Of a stretch of DNA of 64,000 bases, positions 1 through 7,884 are shown in pieces; within the stretch, counting starts at the first letter, position 1, and each line of letters starts with the position of its first letter. The stretch is from contig JAVEDE010000123.1 of NCBI GenBank assembly GCA_030841105.1, positions 1 to 64,000 on the forward strand, written 5' to 3'. The notes beneath the pieces are model-generated. The model worked only from the letters and a program-made list of their open reading frames with translations, did not search any database and was not told the DNA's origin. This stretch comes from Pyrinomonadaceae bacterium (GTDB lineage: Bacteria > Acidobacteriota > Blastocatellia > Pyrinomonadales > Pyrinomonadaceae). The translations under genes were made by a program, and so were the position numbers.

Positions 1-528
1 GCCATCGCCGTCAGGGTCTTGCAGCCAAGAGCGGAGGCAGGACGGATCCCAGTCGCCGGAGCAGCCGAGTTCCGACTGGAAACTGCCGGGCGCGACGGCG
101 ACAACGGAATTGCGGTTGCTCGTGATCCAGTGCGACTTGTGGTCGTAATAAAATTTGACGTTCTGACCTGAGCCGAGCGAGAGCGGGATGTTCGCGCCGT
201 TCTGCTGCGCGTTCAGGCCGTAGTTCTCGTTCCAGTTGTCGTTGAGCGGGGCTTTGTATTCCCAGTTGCCTGCGGGGACGAAGAACGTGCCCTGCCACAC
301 GTCGTCGCCCGCGTCGTAGCTCAAATGCGTCGTGCCGCATTCGGGTTGCCAGTCGCCGGGGCAGCCGAGTTCGCTCTGGAGACTCCCGGCGACGGTGACG
401 CTCGACGGGTTGGGCGTGTGCGACGCGTTGGCCGTGGGGAAATTGTAGGGGAGCAGCAACAGGGCGCAAGCGGCGAGAAAGAAAATCGCGAGCGACGCGC
501 GCACGCGTAGGGATTTGAGGAACGACAT
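1..528 (-). CDS. Secreted glycosidase-like protein with X25 domains, N-terminal part
   Basis: The reverse strand is open from an ATG at 528 to the window edge (176 codons, 3' end missing). An AAGGAG sits just upstream of the ATG. The first ~35 residues are a signal peptide (a hydrophobic run ending near PTANA). Two tandem modules follow, each with a SELGC-GDW core; the first also has VWQGTF, GNWEYKAPLND and KFYYDHKSHW, and the second begins at PGSFQSELGCSGDW. This matches the X25 domains found at the N-terminus of pullulanases and related alpha-amylase-family enzymes, so a role in extracellular alpha-glucan breakdown is inferred. The catalytic part lies outside the window, so the enzyme class cannot be confirmed. 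A non-catalytic X25 protein is the alternative. Confidence 0.8.
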   Translation of the reverse strand, partial: MSFLKSLRVRASLAIFFLAACALLLLPYNFPTANASHTPNPSSVTVAGSLQSELGCPGDWQPECGTTHLSYDAGDDVWQGTFFVPAGNWEYKAPLNDNWNENYGLNAQQNGANIPLSLGSGQNVKFYYDHKSHWITSNRNSVVAVAPGSFQSELGCSGDWDPSCLRSWLQDPDGDG

Positions 529-912
529 GGCGAACTCCTTGAGGTAGACCGAGGCCGCGCGTTTTGCGACCGAAGTCCGGGGCTGAGATACGTTGTTTGA
601 TTCTATTAATGGCTTGGCGAGGCTGGGTAGAAGCTTACGGGCAAACGCCGACTTGTGGCAGCCAGCCTAACTTTGTTCGACGCCGCAACATACTTTAATC
701 GCCACGGAAGATCAAGTTTCGGTGCGCGAATTTTCCAAAAAATGGTAGTAATATGATGAAACGGGTCATCCGCAGGGGATGCCGCGCCTGCCTTGGTCGG
801 GACAAACACTCGCTTCTCACGCTATGAGAAATCTTGTCCTGACGTTCCTACGCGCGCTTATTGTCGTCAGGTCTGAGAAAGCATTTGAGTAATTCTGGGA
901 GGAGACGGAAGC
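529..912. other. Divergent intergenic region
   Basis: This is the 384-bp gap between the X25 protein (leftward) and the patatin gene (rightward). It is visibly richer in A+T than the flanking genes and should hold both promoters. The only open frame in it, 606-809 on the minus strand, has no ribosome site and no recognisable motif and is not called. No RNA gene was recognised. Confidence 0.5.
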
Positions 913-1890
913 ATGTCAACCGGCCATTACCCATTTAAGAATCTCGTGTTTGAAGGCGGCGGCGTCAAGGGCATCGCCTACGGCGGCGCGGTGGAGGTGC
1001 TCGAAGAGTCGCGGATCACGCCGCAGATCGAACGCGTCGCAGGCACTTCCGCCGGGGCGATCACCGCCGCCATGATCAGCCTCAATTACACCGCGGCCGC
1101 GATCACCAAGATCATGTTGACCCTGCCCTTCGAGAAGTTTGAGGACGGCTGCGAACTGGTCGCCCCCATCCGTCTCATCAGGCACTACGGCTGGTTCAAG
1201 GGTAATTACTTCCTGAATCTCATGGAGTCGTACATCGAAGCGAAGACCGGGGACGGGCGCGCGACGTTTCGCGATCTGACGGAGAAGTACAAGGACGAGA
1301 ACTTCAAAGACCTCTACGTCTTCGGCACAGACCTGTCGCAACAGGCCGTGCAGGAGTTTTCCTACCGCGCGACGCCCGACGTGGCGGTGGCCGACGCGGT
1401 GCGGATGTCCATGTCCATCCCGTTCTTCTTCGAGGCGCGATACTACGAGCAGGACGGCGCGAACAACGTCTACTGCGACGGCGGCGTGCTGAACAACTAT
1501 CCCGTCTCGACCTTCGACGAGCAATACACGTCGGTTGACCCCGACCTCGGCCACACGATGCTTCACCGGACGCCGAACCCTGAGACGCTCGGATTCCACC
1601 TCGACAATTTAGACCAGCCGCCGCCGCGCCCCATTGACAACGTGCGGAGGTTCGCCGTCAGCGTCTTCGAGGCCATCCTCGACATCCAGAACATCCTGCT
1701 CAAAACGAATCCCGGCGACGAGCGGCGCACGGTCTTCATCAACGACCTCGGCGTCCAGACCACCGACTTCGCGCTGTCCAAACAAATGAAACTGGATTTG
1801 ATCGCGCAGGGACGCAGCGCCACGTTAGCCTACTTGAACACACCCCGCTCGCCGCTGCCGGAGATCAAACGTCTCCTGCGCCGCGCTTAG
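913..1890 (+). CDS. Patatin-like phospholipase
   Basis: This 325-aa protein has the patatin hallmarks. The oxyanion-hole glycine run EGGGVKG lies at residues 14-20, the nucleophile elbow GTSAG has Ser46, and the catalytic-dyad Asp189 sits in DGG. It is expected to hydrolyse acyl-ester bonds of phospholipids or other lipids. No signal peptide or membrane segment is visible, so it is probably cytoplasmic. A GGGAGGAGA ribosome site 5-10 bases upstream supports the start. It stands alone, convergent with the next gene. Some patatins act as secreted effectors or in anti-phage defence (CBASS), but no nucleotidyltransferase or secretion partner is adjacent. Confidence 0.93.
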   Translation: MSTGHYPFKNLVFEGGGVKGIAYGGAVEVLEESRITPQIERVAGTSAGAITAAMISLNYTAAAITKIMLTLPFEKFEDGCELVAPIRLIRHYGWFKGNYFLNLMESYIEAKTGDGRATFRDLTEKYKDENFKDLYVFGTDLSQQAVQEFSYRATPDVAVADAVRMSMSIPFFFEARYYEQDGANNVYCDGGVLNNYPVSTFDEQYTSVDPDLGHTMLHRTPNPETLGFHLDNLDQPPPRPIDNVRRFAVSVFEAILDIQNILLKTNPGDERRTVFINDLGVQTTDFALSKQMKLDLIAQGRSATLAYLNTPRSPLPEIKRLLRRA

Positions 1891-1969
1891 CTCACGCGTT
1901 GAAACATCGCATTGTGCGACCGGGCGTTCAAACGAAGCGCCGGACACCGCCGACACCGGGCGTCGTCGC

Positions 1970-2365
1970 TCAATGCGCGCGCAGGGCACGCGCCATCAAG
2001 CCCACGCCTCCGGCCAGTAGCACCAGCATCACGAGCGTGCCGAACAGGCTGGTCGGCTGGAAGTAGATGTGCAGGTTCATGATGATGCCGGTGAAGATGA
2101 TCACGACACCGGTGAACAAGAGCAGCCATCCGATTTTCGACTTGCCGTTGAAGAACAAGAGGCCGATGCCGAAGATGAACGGCACGAGCGACAGGCCGAA
2201 AGCGTTGTAGCCCCAGACTGACCACGCGCCGCTCGTCACGGTGACACTGCTGGTCAACAGGTACGCCCCGGCGATAGCCATCCCCAAGCCGAGCAGGAAC
2301 TCCCCGACTCCGCCCGGCGTGCCGCCCGCGCCTTCCCACCTTTTTTTGTTCTCTTCTGTGTCCAT
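1970..2365 (-). CDS. Small multi-pass membrane protein, unknown function
   Basis: This 131-aa protein has a hydrophilic N-terminus (MDTEENKKRWEG, Gly-rich) followed by about four membrane segments: GEFLLGLGMAIAGAYLL, FGLSLVPFIFGIGLLFF, GWLLLFTGVVIIFTGI and a final LVMLVLLAGGVGLMARAL. The ATG at 2365 is preferred over the adjacent GTG at 2368 because AGGA is then 7 bases upstream. I do not recognise a family. It is convergent with the patatin gene, and nothing in the context indicates a role. Confidence 0.75.
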   Translation of the reverse strand: MDTEENKKRWEGAGGTPGGVGEFLLGLGMAIAGAYLLTSSVTVTSGAWSVWGYNAFGLSLVPFIFGIGLLFFNGKSKIGWLLLFTGVVIIFTGIIMNLHIYFQPTSLFGTLVMLVLLAGGVGLMARALRAH

Positions 2366-2601
2366 CACTCAATCCTAAGTTTCGCTAAGTCGCCAAACGA
2401 CCGGATCACCCGTCACCGTTCGCCGCCCTCTGAGCACCATTCGCTGCAACATTAGGTTGATCGGCTGAATAATTCAACAGACGAATCGAGAACTCTCCTA
2501 GTATCGGCGCGCGTCGAACACGGGCGGCCGCTTCCTCCGTTCGCTGCTCAATGAGAAGAGGGAAGCTATGCAGCCTTGTCCTGAGAGGAGAATCAACAGC
2601 T

Positions 2602-3753
2602 ATGTGGCAGACGTTCTTAATCACACTCACGCTCGTCTTCTGGTCGAATCCGGGTTTCATGTCGCTCGCGGGCGCGTTACAAGCGGCGGCGAATTCACAA
2701 CAGAGCGGAGACCTCGTTGTCCCTTTGGAAGGACTCGACCCCGTGATGCTGACGCGGGGAAAGGAAGTGCAGGGCGACGAACAGTTCGCCGTGAAGCGCG
2801 GAGTTTTCCGGTATCTATTCGCAGGCGCGGAGACGAAGGCCGCCTTCGAGAGAGAGCCGCGCCGCTACGAAATTCAACTCGGCGGCACATGCGCGAGGAT
2901 GGGGCCGACCGTGCAGGGCAACCCGGATTTGTTCGCGGTTCACGAAGGTCTGATTTACATCTTCGGCAGCCCTGCGTGCCAGACCGCTTTCAAATCGTCT
3001 CCCGCAAATTACCTCGAACCCGCTGCCGCCATGACGACCACGACTGCCGCTGCTTCTGAAGAGTCGAGAAGGCGCGGGCGCGCGCTCATCGAGCGAGCGG
3101 TAGAGGCGTCGGGCGGCGCGGCGCGCGTGGACGGGCTGTTGAGTTACGAGGAGCGGGGAACGGTCGGCGCGCGGACGCCGCAAGGCGTGACCGAGATCAA
3201 GACCGCGCTCTTGATGCGTTACCCGGATAAGATACGAATGGAGCGGACGCTCTCGTTCGGAACGATTGCGACCGTCGTCACGCCGGAAGGCGGCTTCGTC
3301 TTGTTGCCCCGCGGCAGCAGCGAGTTGTCGGAGGTGCAGCGCGCGGCTTATCTCAAGCAGTTACAAATCAGCCCGCTCGCAATTCTTCGAGCGCGCCGCG
3401 AGGCGGGGTTCAGCGCCGTCACGAGCGGCGCGGGCAAAGTCGGCGAGACGGCGGTCGAGCAAGTGGAAGTGTCAGGCGGCGGCGTGAGCGCGACGCTCGG
3501 CATCGCTCCCGACACGGGTCGCGTCCTGAGTCTCACCTACCGCGGACGCGGCGACGGCGGCATGTACGGCCGCATCGTGCGAACCTTCTCCGACTTTCGC
3601 GCCGTCGGCGGGCTAACGCTGCCCTTCAAGGCGGCGGGCACTTTCAACGGCGCAATTGAACCGTCGCAAACCTCGACCGTCGAGTCAATCGTCGTCAACG
3701 GCGACCTTTCGCCGTCACTGTTCGAGAGGCCGAAACCTGCGGGCGGGCAATGA
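2602..3753 (+). CDS. Secreted protein with YHS-like and LolA-like domains
   Basis: The protein is 383 aa from the ATG at 2602. A GAGAGGAG lies upstream and the start gives a clean signal peptide (MWQTFLITLTLVFW). In-frame codons back to 2551 are possible but less likely. After cleavage comes a YHS-like region of ~80 residues (GLDPVMLTRGKEVQGDEQF, then FEREPRRYEIQLGGTCARMG), a class sometimes linked to metal binding. Then comes a ~230-residue domain beginning RALIERAVEASGG that resembles LolA/outer-membrane lipoprotein-carrier-like proteins of acidobacteria. Location is periplasmic or extracellular. The stop is 13 bases before the PQQ-propeller gene, so the two are probably co-transcribed. The substrate is unknown. 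Confidence 0.78.
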   Translation: MWQTFLITLTLVFWSNPGFMSLAGALQAAANSQQSGDLVVPLEGLDPVMLTRGKEVQGDEQFAVKRGVFRYLFAGAETKAAFEREPRRYEIQLGGTCARMGPTVQGNPDLFAVHEGLIYIFGSPACQTAFKSSPANYLEPAAAMTTTTAAASEESRRRGRALIERAVEASGGAARVDGLLSYEERGTVGARTPQGVTEIKTALLMRYPDKIRMERTLSFGTIATVVTPEGGFVLLPRGSSELSEVQRAAYLKQLQISPLAILRARREAGFSAVTSGAGKVGETAVEQVEVSGGGVSATLGIAPDTGRVLSLTYRGRGDGGMYGRIVRTFSDFRAVGGLTLPFKAAGTFNGAIEPSQTSTVESIVVNGDLSPSLFERPKPAGGQ

Positions 3754-3766
3754 GGAGCGTGACGCG

Positions 3767-5050
3767 ATGAAAACAAACTTTCGCAGGCGTGTCGTAACCG
3801 CGCTGGCCGTGCAGGGTCTAGTTGTCCTGCTCCTTTTGTTCGCGGCCACGCTCAAGGTCGCCGCACAGTCACTACAATCGCTCGACTGGCCGCAGTGGGG
3901 CGGCACGCATCGCAACTTCGTGTCCGACGCAAAGGGGCTGGCGAGCGTCTGGCCGGAGGGCGGGCCGCGCCGCCTGTGGAGTCGCGAACTGGGCGAGGGC
4001 TATTCGGCCATCGCTGCCGAAGGCGGCAGCCTCTACACGATGTCGCGGCGGGGCACGCAAGAAGTAGTCATCGCGCTCGACGCCGCCACGGGAAAGACGC
4101 TCTGGGAATTTAGTTACCCCGCGCCCTTCTCGCCCGATTACTCGATGGAGAACGGGACGGGGCCGCACGCCACGCCGACCGTCGCGGGCGAACTCGTGTT
4201 CGCCGCCGGGGCGACGGGCAAACTCCACGCGCTCGACAAGCGCACCGGGAAACTTCTCTGGATGCACGACCTGTTGCACGAATTCAAGGGCACGATCCGC
4301 GTCAACGGTTACGCGTGCAGCCCGCTGGCCTATCGCGACACGATCATCATGCAGGTGGGCGGCGAGGGCAACGCCCTGATGGCCTTCCGGCAGAAGGACG
4401 GCGGCGTCGTCTGGAAGCGGCACGACTTTAAGAACTCGCCCGCGTCGCCGCTCCTCATCAACGTGGACGGTCAGGATCAACTCGTCGCCTTCATGTACGA
4501 CACGCTCGTCGGCGTTGACCCTGCGGGCGGCGAACTGTTGTGGAATCGTCCGCACCGTTCGGAGTTTGGACTCAACGTGAGCACGCCCGTCTGGGGAAGC
4601 GATAATCTGCTGTTCATCTCGTCCTCTTACGGCGGCGGCAGCCGCGTGCTCAAAGTGTCGCGGACGGCGGGGAAGACGGAGGTCGAAGAGGTGTGGGCGC
4701 ACGCGCTGATGCGCGTCCACTACGGCAACGCCGTCCGCCTCGGCGATTTCGTCTATGCTTCGAGCGGCGACTTCGGCACTGCGCCTTTCACGGCCGTCAA
4801 TGTTAAGACGGGCAAGATCGCCTGGCGCGACCGCTCCATCGCGCGCGCCTCCGTCATCTCGGCCGAGGGACGCCTCATCATTCTCGACGAGGACGGCAAT
4901 CTGCTGCTCGCCACGCCGACGCCCGAAGGCTTGAAGGTGCACTCCAAAGTGGAACTGCTCAAGACTAACTCTTGGACTGTCCCGACGCTCGCAGGGACGC
5001 GCCTCTACGTGCGCGACCGTCAGAACATCTTGGCGCTCGAACTGAAGTAG
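3767..5050 (+). CDS. Secreted PQQ-like beta-propeller protein
   Basis: This 427-aa protein starts at the ATG at 3767 (TGAGGAGCG ribosome site). Upstream in-frame codons overlap the preceding gene and are rejected. An N-terminal signal segment (VVTALAVQGLVVLLLLFAAT) is followed by WPQWGGTHRN and repeated blades of the PQQ/BamB type: VIALDAATGKTLWEF, LHALDKRTGKLLWMH, VGVDPAGGELLWN and AVNVKTGKIAWRD. These are structural propeller blades. Nothing shows that PQQ is bound or that the protein is a dehydrogenase. It probably acts in the periplasm with the YHS/LolA-like protein encoded immediately upstream. Confidence 0.85.
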   Translation: MKTNFRRRVVTALAVQGLVVLLLLFAATLKVAAQSLQSLDWPQWGGTHRNFVSDAKGLASVWPEGGPRRLWSRELGEGYSAIAAEGGSLYTMSRRGTQEVVIALDAATGKTLWEFSYPAPFSPDYSMENGTGPHATPTVAGELVFAAGATGKLHALDKRTGKLLWMHDLLHEFKGTIRVNGYACSPLAYRDTIIMQVGGEGNALMAFRQKDGGVVWKRHDFKNSPASPLLINVDGQDQLVAFMYDTLVGVDPAGGELLWNRPHRSEFGLNVSTPVWGSDNLLFISSSYGGGSRVLKVSRTAGKTEVEEVWAHALMRVHYGNAVRLGDFVYASSGDFGTAPFTAVNVKTGKIAWRDRSIARASVISAEGRLIILDEDGNLLLATPTPEGLKVHSKVELLKTNSWTVPTLAGTRLYVRDRQNILALELK

Positions 5051-5234
5051 CTCACGCATCACTCGCGGGAGTTTGTGCGAGAGACTCATGCGCGACTGCC
5101 ACGCGCCGCACCGTCGCGCGTCAGGTTGCAGCCCGGTCTTGTCCCGAAAACCTTTCCTTCGCTTCAAGGTTGGGGTAAACCTCTCCCGGCGGAGTTCGTA
5201 TTAAACAACGCTCGTGAGTTCGCCGGGGAAGCCA

Positions 5235-6410
5235 ATGATCTCGACTCTACCCGACATGCCGCAGACTGAAAGAGTAGCCGACCATCAGGGCGGCGCGCGA
5301 CGGCGACGACGCCTGTTGAAGTGGGGCTTCATCGTCGGCTTCTGGCTGTTCTTCGGTCTGCTCAACGCGAGCCAGACATTCCTCGGCTTTCGGATGGAGA
5401 ATTTTCCGCTCCACTTGGGGCGCATGTTCACGTTTCAGATGCTCGGCTGGGGCAGTTGGGCGCTTCTCACGCCGCTCGTCCTCTGGCTCGGCCGACGCTT
5501 CCCGCTGGAACGCGGCTCGCTCGTGAGCGGCTTGCTCGTACACGTTCCGGCCTGCGTGCTCGTCGCCGCCGCGCACATCGCGTTCTTCTCTTTCATCAAC
5601 ATGCGCCTCGCGCCGTATGGCGGGAGTTCGCGCCCGCTCCCGTTCTGGGAGAGGTTCTTCGGCACAGCCACGAGCCAGTTCCACATTGACCTACTGATCT
5701 ACGCGGCGACGCTCGGCACTAGTTACGCCGTCAGCTTCTATGAACGCTACCGCGAGCGCGAGGTGCGCGCCACGCAACTCGAAGCGCAACTGGCGCAGGC
5801 GCAGTTGCAGGCGCTCAAGATGCAACTCCACCCGCACTTCCTCTTCAACACCTTGAACGGCATCGCCGGACTCGTCCGCGACAGCCGGAACAAAGCGGCG
5901 ATTGACATGCTCGTCGGGTTGAGCGATCTGTTGCGCTACACGCTTGAGAACGCGGGCAAGCAGGAAGTTCCTCTACGCGAGGAACTGGACTTTCTCGAAC
6001 TCTACCTCGACATCCAGAAGATGCGTTTCCCAGACCGCTTGCAAGTCGAGATGCAAGTCGCGTCCGACACGCTTGATGCGCTCGTCCCCAACCTCATCCT
6101 GCAACCGCTCGTCGAGAACGCCATTCGCCACGGCGTCGCGCTGCGCGCCTCGGCGGGCATGATCAGTATCACCGCCGCGCGCGTGGACGGCGTGCTGCAA
6201 ATCATGGTTCACGACGACGGGCCGGGTGTGCGCCCCCGCCCGTCATCACCACAACAGAGCGCGGGCGACGGCATCGGCCTCTCCAACACGCGCGCACGCC
6301 TCGCGCAACTCTACGGGGCGGGGCATCGCTTCACGGCCGAGAATCGCGCGGGCGGCGGGTTCGAGGCCGCGCTCGCCATCCCTTTCAAACGCGCCGCCGC
6401 CGGAGGCTGA
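5235..6410 (+). CDS. LytS/YehU-type sensor histidine kinase
   Basis: The protein is 391 aa from the ATG at 5235, which has GGGGAA 6-7 bases upstream; the GTG at 5214 has no ribosome site. The N-terminal ~150 residues hold about four membrane segments. A short coiled linker (LEAQLAQAQLQALKMQL) leads to the LytS-type His_kinase domain. The H-box LHPHFLFNTLNG is at about residues 198-209, and the N-box LVENAIRHG and G-box DDGPGV of the HATPase follow. It is expected to sense a membrane or cell-envelope signal and phosphorylate the LytTR regulator that begins 6 bases downstream. No periplasmic sensor domain is visible. Confidence 0.93.
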   Translation: MISTLPDMPQTERVADHQGGARRRRRLLKWGFIVGFWLFFGLLNASQTFLGFRMENFPLHLGRMFTFQMLGWGSWALLTPLVLWLGRRFPLERGSLVSGLLVHVPACVLVAAAHIAFFSFINMRLAPYGGSSRPLPFWERFFGTATSQFHIDLLIYAATLGTSYAVSFYERYREREVRATQLEAQLAQAQLQALKMQLHPHFLFNTLNGIAGLVRDSRNKAAIDMLVGLSDLLRYTLENAGKQEVPLREELDFLELYLDIQKMRFPDRLQVEMQVASDTLDALVPNLILQPLVENAIRHGVALRASAGMISITAARVDGVLQIMVHDDGPGVRPRPSSPQQSAGDGIGLSNTRARLAQLYGAGHRFTAENRAGGGFEAALAIPFKRAAAGG

Positions 6411-6416
6411 ACGAAG

Positions 6417-7226
6417 TTGGACGCCCCGAAGAAAAAGATCAGGACGCTCGTAGTTGACGACGAGCCGCTCGCGCGTCGCAGCCTGCGCGTGTTGCTAGAC
6501 GAAGACGCGGACGTTGAAGTCGTCGGCGAGGCGCGCAGCGGGGCTGAGGCTCTCAGCGCGATCCGCGCGCACGCGCCCGACCTCGTGTTTCTCGACATCC
6601 AGATGCCGGAGATGGACGGCTTCGGCGTGCTGGAAAACATCAAGGCCGAGCGGATGCCCGTCATCGTCTTCGTCACCGCCTTCGACCGCTACGCCCTGCG
6701 CGCCTTCGAGTTCCACGCGCTCGACTATCTGCTCAAGCCTTTCGACGACGCGCGCTTCGAGAAGGCGCTCAGACAGGCCAAGCAGCAGGTCGAGCAGCGT
6801 GACATCAAAGACCTCAGTCACCGCCTGATCGCCCTGCTCGCAGGCCGCGACGCGAAGCCCTCGGAACAGCCCGTCGCGTCCTCCGGCTACCTCACGCGCC
6901 TGCTCATCAAATCATCCGGGCGCGTCTCCTTCCTCAAGACGGATGATGTGGACTGGATCGGGGCGGAGGACTACTACGTCAAACTTCACGTCGGGCGCAA
7001 GAACCACTTGCTCCGCGAGACGATGAACGACATGGAGGCCAAACTCGACCCGTCGAAGTTCGTCCGCGTCCACCGCTCGTCCATCGTCAACGTAGACCGC
7101 ATTCGCGAACTGCAACAGAACGTCAACGGCGAGTATCTGGTCGTCCTCCAAGACGGGACGGAACTCAAACTCAGCCGCAGTCGTCGCGAGCAACTCCAAA
7201 ACATGCTCAAGACGGGTCGCCTCTAG
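6417..7226 (+). CDS. LytTR-family response regulator
   Basis: This 269-aa regulator has a receiver domain (residues ~8-125) with acidic pocket DDE at 14-16, phosphoacceptor Asp60 in FLDIQMPEMDG and a YLLKPF lysine loop. A LytTR DNA-binding domain (~160-268) follows, with LKTDDVDWIGAEDYYVKLH and FVRVHRSSIVNVDRI. The start is TTG at 6417, with GGAGG lying in the last codons of the kinase gene, so the pair is translationally coupled. It is expected to bind direct repeats upstream of target promoters. The targets cannot be read from the window. Confidence 0.93.
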   Translation: MDAPKKKIRTLVVDDEPLARRSLRVLLDEDADVEVVGEARSGAEALSAIRAHAPDLVFLDIQMPEMDGFGVLENIKAERMPVIVFVTAFDRYALRAFEFHALDYLLKPFDDARFEKALRQAKQQVEQRDIKDLSHRLIALLAGRDAKPSEQPVASSGYLTRLLIKSSGRVSFLKTDDVDWIGAEDYYVKLHVGRKNHLLRETMNDMEAKLDPSKFVRVHRSSIVNVDRIRELQQNVNGEYLVVLQDGTELKLSRSRREQLQNMLKTGRL

Positions 7227-7395
7227 CCGCCGCTTCCCACCGCTCGCAGCAAGTTAGCCGCACCTCGCTGCAAATCCGCATCCAGTTTGATCGAACGAGG
7301 CTAGACTGATCTCGTCAATGAGTATCGCGCGAAGCCGCACGCGGCGCGCGCCCGACCACGCGGGAAATTCGGCACGGTTCAAAGGAGACGACCCG

Positions 7396-7830
7396 ATGAA
7401 GAATCTGAAATTGATGTCGGAAAATTTGATGATCGGGAAATGCGGGTCAACGCTCGCCATGCTCGCCGTTCTTTCGATCATCGGCTGGACGCTCAGCGCG
7501 GGCGCGCCCGGACAAAAGGCGGCGGCAAACTTACCCGTCGAACTGGAATCACCATGCGCGCCGGAGGCCGCAGCAGCAGCAGTCGTCGCCGAGTCCGTAA
7601 CGGGCGTCGCCGAGTCTGCCCCGTCGCAGGTCACCCGACGGATCGCGCCGCGCCGAAACGTTACCATCTTTATCTTCGACGGCGTGCGGGCAACACAACC
7701 TAGCAACCACCGAACGCCTCTTTCTTCCCGCGACAAAAAGCGCGAGAGGTTGCTGGATTTCGATAGCCGAAGCCATCTCAAACAACCTCCCGCGCTTTTC
7801 ACCCGTGGGACTTTTATGTGGCAGCCGTGA
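7396..7830 (+). CDS. Small secreted or membrane-anchored protein, unknown
   Basis: The protein is 144 aa from the ATG at 7396, with AAAGGAGACG 5 bases upstream. One hydrophobic segment (LAMLAVLSIIGWTLSAG, residues ~19-36) acts as signal or anchor. Ala-rich sequence and a basic C-terminus (RDKKRERLLDFDSRSHLKQ) follow. No family was recognised. It lies after the two-component pair but is separated from it by ~170 bases, so it may have its own promoter. The frame is real on start and leader evidence only. Confidence 0.5.
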   Translation: MKNLKLMSENLMIGKCGSTLAMLAVLSIIGWTLSAGAPGQKAAANLPVELESPCAPEAAAAAVVAESVTGVAESAPSQVTRRIAPRRNVTIFIFDGVRATQPSNHRTPLSSRDKKRERLLDFDSRSHLKQPPALFTRGTFMWQP

Positions 7831-7836
7831 TGTGAC

Positions 7837-7865
7837 AGGGGCACTGCCACTCGCCTGATGCCCCT
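7837..7865. terminator. Hairpin between convergent genes
   Basis: AGGGGCA (7837-7843) and TGCCCCT (7859-7865) form a 7-bp stem between the ends of the small secreted gene and the NHL gene. There is no long T run, so factor-independent termination is uncertain. Confidence 0.4.
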
Positions 7866-7884
7866 CTCGCCGGGGAGCAGTTCC

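Noticed and set aside
606..809. 67-codon minus-strand frame upstream of the patatin gene
   Set aside because: No ribosome site, atypical composition and no similarity recognised.
3872..5167. 431-codon minus-strand frame opposite the PQQ-propeller gene
   Set aside because: The plus-strand propeller repeats are unambiguous; the antisense product is Arg-rich noise.
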